A DNA stretch of 64,000 nucleotides from Quercus robur (lineage: Eukaryota > Streptophyta > Magnoliopsida > Fagales > Fagaceae): NCBI RefSeq assembly GCF_932294415.1, contig NC_065544.1:37318310-37382309 (forward strand). The letters are read 5' to 3'. Shown piece after piece: positions 44,478 through 55,571 of this stretch (within the stretch, counting starts at the first letter, position 1; each line of letters starts with the position of its first letter). The translations under genes and the position numbers were made by a program. Under the pieces are notes generated by a model. It made no database searches and was not told the origin of the DNA. It worked only from the letters and a program-made list of their open reading frames with translations.

Positions 44478-45099
44478 AAAAAGTACTACAAGTTAATCGT
44501 ATACACTACAGATTATAGATAAATAATTGTAATACTAGATAAATAAATTGTGGAGCCAACTAATAGGTGCTTATTGACTTGCTGCCTGAAGTGAAATGGG
44601 CTAATTCTCTTGTTATTTTTGATGAGCTATCAGATCGCTTGGATCCTGTGCTCATGTTTGATTTTTTTAATGCGGTAATCTTTATACTTTTTAAAATGTT
44701 ACAAGCATATCTATGAAAAATATATAATTATATATATAGTTTCTCATGATCATTAGCATATTCATGAAAGTTGACGGAAAGATTTTTGTTAATAAATAAT
44801 TTAAGGGCACAAGTTAATATTTATTTAATAGTCAATTAAATAATTATTTTATATTTTTAAATGAATAAAGTCAAATGGTGCATATGTAAAAATCCTTCTT
44901 TTTAATAAAAAAATGGATCTAAGTTCGAATCCTGCTTACATAACAAAAAAATTCATTGATATTTTGAGTTAATAATAAAAAGTAATTATTATTAAACTCC
45001 TGCCAAATCCTATAGTATCTATAATAACAACAATAATGGAAATTACAATTGAAACAATACTATAATTTAAGAGTGAAACAAATTAGAGGGTTCTAGACT

Positions 45100-45266
45100 T
45101 TTAGTTAATTTAACCGGTAAAATTTTTTGTTTCCAATAAGAAATTTGAGTTCGAATCATGTTAATAATAAAACAAAAAAACTAATTGGTCTATTGATGTG
45201 ATAATAAAAATTAATTATCATGAAGTGGATATCATAATTTCAAATCCTATCTTATAAAAAAAAAAG
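45100..45266 (+). mobile_element. SINE-like relic
   Basis: A-box-like TTAGTTAATTTAACCGGTAA, B-box-like GAGTTCGAATCATG, a body shared with 44930-45010 and 63860-63960 (TTGATGTGATAATAAAAATT; ATCATAATTTCAAATC), and an A-rich tail at 45256-45265. Confidence 0.5.
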
Positions 45267-45378
45267 GAATTTAACAAATTAAATCTTATTGTGTTAAAAG
45301 TAACCAATTAAATTAATTGTAAGATTTGAAAACATAATAAACTAAATGTTCAACCATGAACAAAAGAATGGAACATGA

Positions 45379-45381
45379 TTT

Positions 45382-45412
<31 letters not shown>

Positions 45413-45417
45413 GGGGG
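45379..45417 (+). repeat. T13-G26 homopolymer junction
   Basis: Thirteen T followed directly by 26 G, then TGG. Could form G-quadruplexes on the plus strand. Assembly or sequencing length here is unreliable. Confidence 0.85.
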
Positions 45418-46939
45418 TGGTGCTTGAATGAAAGAAACGACATCTAGGATCACATTTCATGGACATGAAATACGTAGAGCAAGCCCCCATAATATGAACC
45501 ATTAGATTAGTGGAGAAGTCTCAAAGTGCAAGTAGTGCACAACCACGATAACATAAATATATATTAACCGATTTTTTTACCCTCTTGGGATAATGCTGAC
45601 CACATTCGAAACTCATGCTAGAATTTGACAAAAACAAAACGAGGGAAAAGGGGAAAAGAGAGAGATTTCTATAAACAACAAAATGGACCATGAAGCAAAA
45701 ACATAGGATTTAGGATTATTAGTGGTCCACTAAAATGTCCCAAGTAACTTAACTAAATCCACTTTTCATGAAAAATTAGTACTTTTAAGTGTAATTTATT
45801 AGGTTTTCTGATTAAATTTAAATATATAATTATTTTAAATTTAATTATATTTGAAAAAGAAAACATTGTTTGTATTTCATTAGTCAATACAATCATGTGT
45901 TTGATAAACTATATAAAAAAATTTCCAATTCATTTAATTTCAATATCTGTGAATTTCATTTCTGGTACCGAAGGGGTGTTATTTTCTATCTACAATACTT
46001 GTCACAAGATCTCTTCCTTTATAAATTCATTTCTTAACCAAATTGGCCAAAATCGTAAATAGAAATCGCAACAGGGCTATACACAGCTACATTATCGTTC
46101 AAAATTTTGCACACAACTATCAATTATTTTAAAAGTTTAAATAGTTAGAAATAATAAATATAATCATTTAATCATTATTCTAACACAATAATTGATATTG
46201 TTATTACTTTTTTATAAGCACTCAATTAAAAAATATTTTAATAGGCGCACATTTAGTAAACTGTAATAGATACTATAATGTAATAAATATTCTTATGGCA
46301 TAACTATTCAGTTGTTTAGTTATGTTTTTATTACAATGAATAGTTATTCCTTATAAATAGTTATTCTTTAAAATAAAGAATAAATATTCTTTATCAAAAG
46401 TACTGAATATCTATTCCTTCACCTTATGTAATAACTTTTAAAAAAAAATTTCCTAAAAAGCTATTAGTTGCCACATTTTCAAAATGAAAGAAAATAAATT
46501 TTCCTTCTTGTTAATTATTAGCTCTATTTTGAACACCCTAAAATACACTTTGACTTAAAATGATTTAATTACACATTCTTTTTATACTCTACTAAATTGT
46601 AAATGCATATTCAGAATTTTATTCCTAAATGGTCACCAAACTAATAAATAATAATACTTATTACATTCTAACTTAATGCATTCTTTGTAATACTTATTCA
46701 TATTCCCATGTAATAATTATTACAATGTACCAAACATGTCTTAGATGTATTGTAAATGATGTAAGTTGGATTTGAAAAGTAGACAACTAAAATAATAAAT
46801 TAAAAAAAAAAATAGTTTTTTACTTTAAATTGAGAACAAAGTTTACAAAAGCGGATGACACCTGCAAAGATGGCTTTTGGGCCCAGTCCACTTTTCATTA
46901 GGCCTTATCCCCTCCCCCTCACTACACCACCCAACCTCC

Positions 46940-46977
<38 letters not shown>

Positions 46978-47051
46978 CCTCACAAAATTAATTCCATTTG
47001 GACTCTAATTTCGTATCAAATTAAAAATTCTAATAAAGTCTTGTATAATAT

Positions 47052-47235
47052 GAAAGAGAAATGCTAATGGATATCCTTAGGATAATAGTTAATAATCCAT
47101 TTAAAGAAAATTTTTATGAGAAAAGAAAGAAAAAAACAATTAATATTTTGATAATTTTTTTTTCATTTCCCATAAAAATAGTGCTAAAACTTTTTAAAAA
47201 TAAATTGTTAACCATTACCCTAATGACACCCATTT
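47052..47235. mobile_element. MITE (GCTAATGGATATCCT family)
   Basis: GCTAATGGATATCCTTAGG and TACCCTAATGACACCCATT are imperfect inverted ends; the middle (ATTAATATTTTGATAATTTTTT, CCCATAAAAATAGTG) matches 48937-49125. Confidence 0.65.
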
Positions 47236-47809
47236 GCATGACACAATATAAAATCAAACAACTTTAATTATTATATGATCAGGTTAAAAAGCTGCCATTT
47301 ATCCTCAAAAGTTAAATAATTAGAAAATGGTGAACTTAATCATTTAATCATTATTCCATTATTTTAACAATCTTCATAACATGTGTTTGAACTTAAAACT
47401 ACCTACTATGATATCATGGTTAATTAATAATTACTCCAAAAACTTAAGATATTACAAAATAATGAATTTAACCATTTGACTATGATTCTAACATACCATA
47501 ACTTCTTTTTAAAGCAATCAAGTGTTAAGACACATAAATTTCATTTTTAGATATTATGTTGTCATACTTTTAAAACTTCTATGATTAGTTATTTTTTTTT
47601 CTATAAATTTTAATTATATATGTGTGCGCACGTAATTAAATAAGATTCTAAGAAATTTTGGGCATAATAATAATTCGCTATTGAGTTTTGAATGAAGTCC
47701 TATCAAGCTAAATATAATCAATCTTCATGTAATTTTCTATAGGAAAATTTATTATTTGTACCACAATGAGGACTGTGTCAACTACAACTAGTTAGTCATA
47801 ATTTTGTAG

Positions 47810-47966
47810 GTTCCAGTTAGTTCAACTAGTATAATCTTTGATGGTTGTATAAGAGATCTGGAGTTTAATCTCCGCCTACACCAAAAACTGATTGGTATCT
47901 TGGTTTAATGATAAAGAGCTATCATTAGGAGCAGACACTATAGGTTAAAATTCTCTCAAAAAAAAA
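47810..47966 (+). mobile_element. tRNA-derived SINE
   Basis: 157 bp with A-box-like GTTAGTTCAACTAGTA, B-box-like GGAGTTTAATCTCC, body GATAAAGAGCTATCATTAGG and an A9 tail. A near-perfect 18-19-bp target duplication flanks it: GTTAGTCATAATTTTGTAG (47791-47809) and GTTAGTCATAATTTTTAG (47967-47984). Confidence 0.88.
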
Positions 47967-48793
47967 GTTAGTCATAATTTTTAGAAACTATATGACAAAA
48001 TATGGCGTCACTTAAAATCAGCATAGCTCAAAAAACATGCTAGTTGATTAAATATGTTAGGATTCATAGATTAGTTGGTAAAACCTAGTGCCAAACATAG
48101 CCCACATTTGGCTTGTATATCAATATCAATATAATTTTGCTATGGTTGAATCTACTTCAAAATTTGCTCAAAGACTATGAGTTTATCATCTTTTGCCCAT
48201 ATACATCTTTTTACATGCATAATGAGTTTCTAAGAGAAACTTGTTTTATTGGAAAGTAGAAATTTATAGCTTCAAAATGAACACAAATTTGATACAATTT
48301 GAATTTTAATAAATGAGGTATAGCCATTTGAAGTTAGCAGAACTATGTCATCTCAAGCGACAAGTTTAATAACCAGATTAAAACTTTGCTCGACCTTCAC
48401 TATTCCCTCGCTTGAGCGAATGTACAGCATTTTTTTCCCTTATTTATTTATTCCCTATTAAGCCGAACCTACTAAGAGAAGTCTTACTTTGCATGTTTTC
48501 AAAATATAGTATTTTTTTTATATTTTAATTATCCAGAAACCATTATGCATTTCTATTTAATTGTTTACTATTTTTTTTAATAATTTTTTATTGCTGTTGT
48601 CTTTTAATCTTACATCTCAGCTAAAATCTTTGCTATTGTTAAGATGGGCTAAAACAGATACTATTGAGTCCTTGGACCAGACTCGATCTAATGTATAGAG
48701 TGAAGAAATGGGGCTTTGGTCATGGAGAATAGAACCTCATAACAGGCCGAAGAAATGACTTTACATTGCCTGTGAGTATGAGACCAAGTTTTT

Positions 48794-48814
48794 TTTTTTT
48801 TTTTTTTTTGAAAT
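48794..48814 (-). mobile_element. second tail-only insertion (poly(T))
   Basis: A T-run plus GAAAT, between direct repeats GACCAAGTTTTT (48782-48793 and 48815-48826). Same pattern as 44421-44477, less certain because the repeat ends in T. Confidence 0.5.
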
Positions 48815-48936
48815 GACCAAGTTTTTATTCATTTCTAGGATGATTGGGCAATGAGTATGAAGTGTCAAATTTACCCTAGATTAACCTAAAATCTCCAAAA
48901 TAAATAAATAAATAAATAAAAATTTAAACTAAGGGA

Positions 48937-49125
48937 AGTGTTAATAAATGTTCTAAGAGCACTTGTTAATGAACTATTTTAAGAAAGTTTTTATAGAAAA
49001 ATAAAATGAGTAATTAATATTTTGATAATTTTTTCTATTTCCTATAAAAATAGTGTCAAATCTTTCCTAAAATAGTTTGTTAATAATTGTCCTAAAAGTA
49101 TCCGTTAATATAACTTTTAAACTAA
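48937..49125. mobile_element. MITE, same family as 47052
   Basis: GTGTTAATAAATGTTCTAAG and CCTAAAAGTATCCGTTAATA form the ends; the middle is shared with 47052-47235. Confidence 0.65.
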
Positions 49126-49154
49126 AATATCCCTACAAGGTTTATTATTTAGGG

Positions 49155-49343
49155 AATAATGCTAAAGATATAAATTATTTAATTTACAAAAAAATTTACA
49201 AACTGCTGATGTGGTGAATGATTATTGATAAATGAAAAAGTGATATTAATCGTGGGTCTAAATGAAAACCAATAAAAGGTTGGTCATATCAACATTTTGT
49301 AAAAATATTATAAAATAATTTATAACTATAACATTACTCTTAT
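49155..49343. mobile_element. MITE (AATGCTAAAG family)
   Basis: AATGCTAAAGATATAAATTA mirrored by TAATTTATAACTATAACATT. Internal CTGATGTGGTGAATGATTAT matches 36950 and 41895. Confidence 0.65.
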
Positions 49344-49375
49344 TTAGGACCCCAACTTAATATAGGTATATAGAA

Positions 49376-49584
49376 ATGAGTTTAAGTTACACAGGGTGTA
49401 ACTCCAAATTTTGCTACGAGAAATCAATGATTGTAATAAATAAGGGGAGAGAAATCAATTGTTGTAATAAAAAAGAAGAAAAAAAAAAACCCAAAAATAT
49501 ATTTTGGTGATGTATTATTTGTCTATTTTTAACTATTAGATCTAATAGAAATCAATAGTCTAAAAAATGTGTAATTTGAACTCA

Positions 49585-49585
<1 letters not shown>
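49376..49585. mobile_element. MULE-type MITE (GTTCAAGTTACAC family)
   Basis: ATGAGTTTAAGTTACAC versus GTGTAATTTGAACTCAT at the ends. Related in its termini to the Pack-MULE at 11549. Confidence 0.65.
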
Positions 49586-49622
<37 letters not shown>

Positions 49623-49623
<1 letters not shown>

Positions 49624-50010
49624 GGTTAAGTTCAAGTTACACTTGGTATAATTCTAAGTAATATTACACCACTCAATATTTTTTAATCGGATGCAAATAT
49701 TGACAAATTTACCATTAGATTACATTATCTTCGTATATTCTTCATGCTTGCAAAATTTCGAGGTGATTAAAAATTAATAGCCATGTCATCAATCAATTGT
49801 TAAAATTAAAATTTTTATAATTTAAAATAATACATAAAAGATGAGTTTATAGATCAAATGGTAAATAGCATCCGATTGATATGAAAATTGGCATGCATGT
49901 TAAGAACATGTAATTCAACGGTTAGATTTTCAAAATATTAATTCAATAAGAAATTATTGGGTTGTGTAACATTACTTAGAGTTACATCAAATGTAACTTG
50001 AACCCAACCC
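49623..50010. mobile_element. MULE-type MITE (GTTCAAGTTACAC family), second copy
   Basis: GGGTTAAGTTCAAGTTACAC versus GTAACTTGAACCCAACCC, with inverted similarity extending to AAGTAATATTACAC. Flanked by TA repeats on both sides. Confidence 0.75.
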
Positions 50011-50163
50011 ATATATATATATATATATATATTAAGAGTTATACATTTTTAAGGCCATAGATTTCTAATAAATCTAATAGTTAAAAAAACATTAAATGCT
50101 AATTGCTTTACACCTATAATAACATTTTTATTTCTCTCTCCTTATTTATTATTTATTTAAAAC

Positions 50164-51309
50164 TACAGGTGTCAAATGGGCAGGTTTGGGGTGGGCATAA
50201 TTGGGTTGGGTATATAAAACTCATTTACCCATCAAAATCCATTTAACTAATTGTTTATAACCCAAATCCAATCCAACCTAATTATTATGGATAAACCCCA
50301 ACCCACCCAATTACCAAAATTACCAAAATGTCACTAAAGTGAAAATGACCAAAGTACTCTAAAAATATTAAACATATTTCTTGTACTTTCCCACACTTTC
50401 TCACCTACCAAACAGTTGAAATCTACCAAAAATAAGAAAAATACAGAAAAGCCCTAAAAAATCTTACCTCAAATCAAAGAAATACAGAGAAGCCTAACAA
50501 ATCTAACGCCAATAGAAGCCATACTAAATTTCACAAAAAAAAAAAAATGTAGGATTCTTGGAATCGATGGCTTGGGATCTAAGATATGAGATCATCTCCA
50601 GTAATGTAGCCACCATGAGTGGACAACCACCACGAAGCCACCTCCAACTTAGACGAGTTAGAGCCACCGCTTACCTACGATCAACCCCTAAAGAATGACC
50701 TGGACGCCGATTATTACAAGACACACTCATTAGCCACGATTTTTCCTCATTTTCCATCATTTTCTCGCCAACCAAACATAGCACCACCAAACTAATCGTG
50801 GCTGGAAATGATGTTGACAAGGATGCAAGTGTACTTGCTGATCTTGATAGAATCGCCGTTGGAGAGATCGTGAGGCATGTTTGGTTGTAGCTTGGTTCCG
50901 TTGAGGATAGTACCATCTAAGGAGTCGAGGTTGCAAAGGATCCATTTGGGCGACCCAGATCCAGATGAATAATTGATAGAGAGGTGGTTGGAAGAGATGT
51001 TAGAGTCTTTGAAGTTGCTGAAGCTATTGGGTTTCCAATTAAAACATGATTGGAGGCCAAGAAAATGAGGGAAAATGAAACGTCTGAGGGCTGGGTTTTT
51101 TTTTTTTTTTTTTTTAAAATGAAAAGGGCTAGGTTAAATTTGGGTTTATTCTTTTTGGGTTAAATGGGGCTCAATGGGTTTTTAGTTAAAACCCAATAAT
51201 CATTGGGTTTAATTGGGTTGATGCCCATTTAATCCAATTAATAATTGGGTGGGTTTGGGTTTAATTAGAATGGGTGGATTTAGGATTTGGACTTACTTTG
51301 TCACCCCTA
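50164..51309. mobile_element. hAT element carrying an FHA-domain fragment
   Basis: TACAGGTGTCAAA at the left end and TTTGTCACCCCTA at the right are imperfect TIRs of the TAGGGGTGTCAA hAT family. The 8-bp target duplication TTTAAAAC is perfect (50156-50163 and 51310-51317). Both sub-ends are rich in GGGTTTAATTGGG-type repeats. No transposase. The interior carries an open fragment of a host gene. Confidence 0.9.
50792..51040 (-). pseudogene. captured FHA-domain gene fragment
   Basis: Eighty-two open minus-strand codons ending in TAG. They show the FHA phosphothreonine-binding core: DSNISSNHLSI (the conserved Ser and His of the binding face), KWILCNLDSLDGTILNGTKL (family D.SLNGT.LNG, with Asp for Asn in one place) and NGDSIKI. 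Upstream and downstream gene parts are missing. FHA proteins act in phospho-signalling, but this is a fragment with no start or full domain. It resembles small plant FHA proteins. Confidence 0.8.
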
Positions 51310-51980
51310 TTTAAAACCTCATTAAATTTAAACAACACCCGGCCATTTTTTTTGGGGTTAATATATACTACTAGTCTACTATAGTTTAGTATTTTATAAG
51401 AAGCCAGAGCATAACTCTATTTACAATTGAAAGTATTACTGGCTAAAAAAAAGATGAGTATTATACTGACTCACAGTTATTCTTAAGATAAATACTAGGA
51501 TATTTATATTTGATTTGAACTTGTATTTATTTAGTGTTTATCACGTTGTAATTTAATTTATATAGAATAGAACTCATCAGTAACAATATATATACGGTAA
51601 ATACTAAATACATATCACTTTGATAAGGTCTTGAAATCAAAATTTTTTATTTATTTTTTCACTACACGGTCCAGAGCTCGCCAAGCAAGTTTTTCTTATT
51701 CTTTCAATGATACCACAGAAGAGATCATAGAGTAATTATCGGTGTTTGCCAAGTGCCATGGAGATCAACTGAGGTGGGGAGATATATGTTTATGTTGGCA
51801 AAAAGGGACAAAATTAATTATAAGAAAATTTGGTGGGAAAAATATAGTAAAGAAAGGAAAGTTTTTGAATTTTCTATAAGTTAACAAAACATTTAATAAG
51901 ATGTTGGAGAGAGTTAATGACACTTTCTATCTACCTTTAGATTTAATAGTAATCAACGGTTTAAAAATAGTACGTAACTC

Positions 51981-52274
51981 TTGTAAAGTTATAACAAGTG
52001 TAATTTGAACCCATTTTATATATATATTCCATTTAATCAAAGAATGAACCTATTGTAGCTGCCTCAATAAGGCCTATCCCTGCACATAAATTGGTGGTAC
52101 TGGTACCATATATTTATTTTGACTATTTTGTAAAGTTATAACAAGTGTAATTTGAACCCATTTTATATATATATTCCATTTAATCAAAGAATGAACCTAT
52201 TGTAGCTGCCTCAATAAGGCCTATCCCTGCACATAAATTGGTGGTACTGGTACCATATATTTATTTTGACTATT
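51981..52274 (+). repeat. perfect 147-bp tandem duplication
   Basis: TTGTAAAGTTATAACAAGTG begins at 51981 and again at 52128; the 147-bp units appear identical. The unit includes the right terminus of the MULE-type relic. Confidence 0.92.
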
Positions 52275-53232
52275 TGACATAACTCTAATGTATACCAAAT
52301 TTCATCAATATGCCGATTAGTAACGAAAATTCTTTTTTGTTGTAGTTTTCATTCTTGTTCTTGTTGTTCTTAAGCTATGCATACTTTAATTTTCGATGAT
52401 TTTGAGTGATCTCAATGACCTGGCCTTTTAAATGAATTAATTATGATGACAGCTTTCTCTATCTCAACTAGATTCTTGTATCCTATTGTTAGTTTGTTAC
52501 ATCAGGCCCTTAAATTTGTTAACTGGCAATGAATTATTATGACCAACTTTAAATATCCCACGCACAGCAAAAAGCGAGACCCAAAAAACAAAAATCAAAA
52601 ACCAAAAAGAAGAAGAAAGAGCTCGTCAAACATCCAAAGTTTAGAAAATTTTGTTCAAATTTATTAATTGACTTTATCTATTCTCCCAAACTAGTTGAGA
52701 CTTCACAATTCACATCACAAGACCATTAGTCTCTGATGAGTAGTGTAAAATGGTTATAAAGTAACCATCATTACTAAGAACGATCGTAAGCAAACATTAA
52801 TACTCAGATCTGCAAGTCATTATCTACTTAGTGTTTTCTCTTACACATAATCTGTAAGTCGTCCATCGTATTGATGAGAACATACTGATGAGGCAAAAAC
52901 GTGCTTTATCAGTGACAATTTGATATAAGTTGTTGAATAAAATTTCAAGAACCTTGTTTTCATATCTATTCTATGTATAATAAAAAAATTAAAAAAAATT
53001 AAAAAAACTAATAAATTAATAGTAAGAAAAAAAGTTAACATAAATAACACTAGTCCAACAATTCATGTCAACAGGATATGTAGATTATTTTGACATTGAT
53101 ATTTTTTGGAAAATAAATAATTTTTCACAAAGTGTTTTATAAAAAATTATCTCATTTTCCTATATTTGATAATGACTTTAAAATGAGTTAGAAAATTATA
53201 TTTTAATTCTTTTTATTAGTTTTGAGTGAGAT

Positions 53233-53270
<38 letters not shown>

Positions 53271-53807
53271 AAATTTTAGCAAAAAACAGCTTATCTCAAG
53301 TAAAGCTAAATAAAAGCTAAGCATTCTAGTGTTTTCTATAAAATTTTAGCAAAAAAGTAGCTTATCTCACGTAAATATAAATAAAAGAAGTTAAGAAATT
53401 GTTATATAAACAAGAGAAGGCCACAACCTTTAGGTAATAAGAGTCTAAAATTTTATTCTTCAAATTGACATCTCATATTTTTAATAGAAATGTTTACGAT
53501 ACAAATTCCCATTTCTTTCTATTATTGAATTATACAAGGAAAAAAAGAAAAGAAAAAAGAAGAAGATAAATGTAACAAGCGAGGGAAGAGAAGGAATTGG
53601 CGAACAAGATACCTGTAATCATTGAGGCATCGTCGTGTTCCCCCACGTATTTCCTCAATCTAAATAACTTTATTTTAGCAATGTCATTGACCTCGCTGAG
53701 TCCATAGAAATAAAATTTAATATACCTATCCTGAGTCTGTGTTGTCTGCATGTTTCAATTTGTTAAATACCATGTGATTGTGAATCCCCTGACTATTTTG
53801 AGGGGGG
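52275..53807. other. AT-rich intergenic
   Basis: No gene. A ~69-bp imperfect direct repeat (AAATTTTAGCAAAAAA...CAGCTTATCTCA at 53271 and 53340) and a T-run at 53229-53265 are the only notable items. Confidence 0.5.
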
Positions 53808-53825
53808 AAAATTATTTTTGCAATA

Positions 53826-55344
53826 TAAACATAAAGTGTACATTTTAGGGTTACAGTCAATTTGGTCTTTACATTTTAGTAACAATCAATTTGGTCTCTG
53901 TTATTTTTAATTTGCAATCAATTTGGTCTCTACCGTTAACTCACTAACAGAAAATGCTTACGTAGCAAATGATATGCACAGTTGGCACAATTAAAGCTAA
54001 TGTGGCTTATAAAATAATAAAGAATTTAATTGAAATTAAAAAAATGCCATTTCAGCATAGAAAAAAAATTTTAATTTCTCAAATTTTAAAGAAAAAAATA
54101 CTTGATTTTTCTTTTCTTTTCTTTTCTCTGTTGTTCTTGTAGTTTCTTGACAAACAAACACAACAAAACTGAATTTAAAAAAAAAAAAAAATAAAAATTC
54201 CCTCTCACCAAAATCACACCCCAAAAAATTCCATCAACCAAAAGTAACCAAAAGTAATATCAACAAACTAAAACCATCACAGAGATGTTTCAATTATTTT
54301 CTAAATACAATTTCATTTCTTAGCAACCAAACTGAAAAAGAATATATAATAAATATCATAGAGTCATTTCAACAAACACAAGAGCTTAGTGCAGTAAAAC
54401 CTAGGCAAAACGTAAATAAGAACAAAATGAAATGAAACTATAATACAAAGCCCATAAGAAGTAGTAGATGGATTTTTGTTTTTCCCACTACATTTTCCTC
54501 TTTGTTTTTCTCGAGAACCAAACAAAAAACAAAAGGAAATATTACAGATCGGAACTTTACTACCCACTCCAACAACCCACCCTTGGCAATGTCCTCCACC
54601 ACGCAATTGTAAGCAGAAATCCCAACCCAAATTGACCATTATCTCCCTCCTCCATCTGCCGATAAAACCATCAAGGGTTATACCGGTTTGGCCAAACATG
54701 CTCACTGATTCAAGGGTTGAAGAAAGCCATTGCCATGTCGTTGCCATCCACCGGACATGGTTGTGCCTTTTGCGAACCATTTCCATGTTGTCAACATCCA
54801 TTGAGGACTCTCTCCCCCTCTTCAAGTACAACCCAAATTTGGGTTTTATGTTGTTGACATAATAGATTGATTATGCATAAATCCACTTCAAGGACCCCGA
54901 AAGAAAAACCCAACCACTATCCAATCTCCACCAAACCTCTCTCATCCGATGTCCTACCCACGGGTCGAGATGTACTTTATCTTGAATCTTCCATGTGATT
55001 TTTTTCTTAAGTTTTTAGTTTTTACATATTTGGTTGTCCAGAAAAGATTTTTGGATGTTTTAATTTTTTTAAAAATATATATTTTTTGTTGATTTGGATT
55101 TTTTTAATAATTAAAATGCTGATTTTTCCTTTTTTAATATTATTTTTACAAGCCACATCAGCTTTAATTGTGCCAACTGTGCACATAATTTGCCACGTAG
55201 GTATTTTCCGTTAGTGAGTTAAATGTAGGAGACCAAATTGATTGCAAATTGAAAATAACGGAGATTAAATTGACTGCTATTAAAATGTAGGGACCATATT
55301 GACTGTGACTCTAAAATGTAAGGACCAAAATGGTGTTTTCGCCA
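53826..55344. mobile_element. MULE-like element with ~200-bp TIRs
   Basis: TACATTTTAGGGTTACAGTC with CAATTTGGTCTCTACCGTTA and GTTGGCACAATTAAAGCT on the left are mirrored on the right (AGCTTTAATTGTGCCAAC; GGGACCATATTGACTGTG). A perfect 18-nt direct repeat AAAATTATTTTTGCAATA flanks it (53808-53825 and 55345-55362); part of it may be the true 9-bp duplication. No transposase; small ORFs inside look spurious. Confidence 0.8.
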
Positions 55345-55396
55345 AAAATTATTTTTGCAATAAAAAAAATTAGTCACATTTTTACTTATATTATAT

Positions 55397-55562
55397 GGGT
55401 CCGGTTAATGTGTGCCCTTAGGGTACACATTAAACCATATATTTTTTGAAATATTTTCTCAAAAATTGAAAAAATTGTCAATACTTTTTTCAATTCTCAA
55501 AAAAAAAAATTTCAAAAATAGTTAATTATTATGTGCCTTTAGGGCATATATTAGCAAAATCC
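55397..55562. mobile_element. MULE-type MITE
   Basis: 166 bp: GGGTCCGGTTAATGTGTGCC mirrored by GGGCATATATTAGCAAAATCC (imperfect), flanked by a perfect 9-bp duplication ATATTATAT (55388-55396 and 55563-55571). Confidence 0.88.
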
Positions 55563-55571
55563 ATATTATAT

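Larger units (their letters stand above)
44495..47050. other. AT-rich intergenic with SINE relics and simple repeats
   Basis: No gene. Two tRNA-type SINE relics are possible at 44860-45030 and 45100-45266, each with a B-box-like AGTTCGAATC. Also a T13G26 run (45379-45417) and an A34 run (46941-46974). Confidence 0.5.
50030..52015. mobile_element. larger MULE-type relic split by the hAT
   Basis: 50040-50100 (AAGGCCATAGATTTCTAATA) and 51940-52015 (TAATAGTAATCAACGG to TAATTTGAACCCA) are inverted end regions like those of 11549-12515, including CTCTCTCCTTATTTATT-type subterminal sequence. The hAT at 50164 lies inside. Confidence 0.5.

Noticed and set aside
46855-47067. 70-codon ORF with a Lys run
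   Set aside because: Produced by reading through the A34 tract; no other support.
47810-47966. tRNA gene
   Set aside because: A- and B-box-like words are present but there is no cloverleaf; the poly(A) tail and target duplication make it a SINE.
54364-54831. 155-codon minus ORF in the MULE at 53826
   Set aside because: No domain, low-complexity composition and an equally long overlapping ORF on the other strand; probably spurious.
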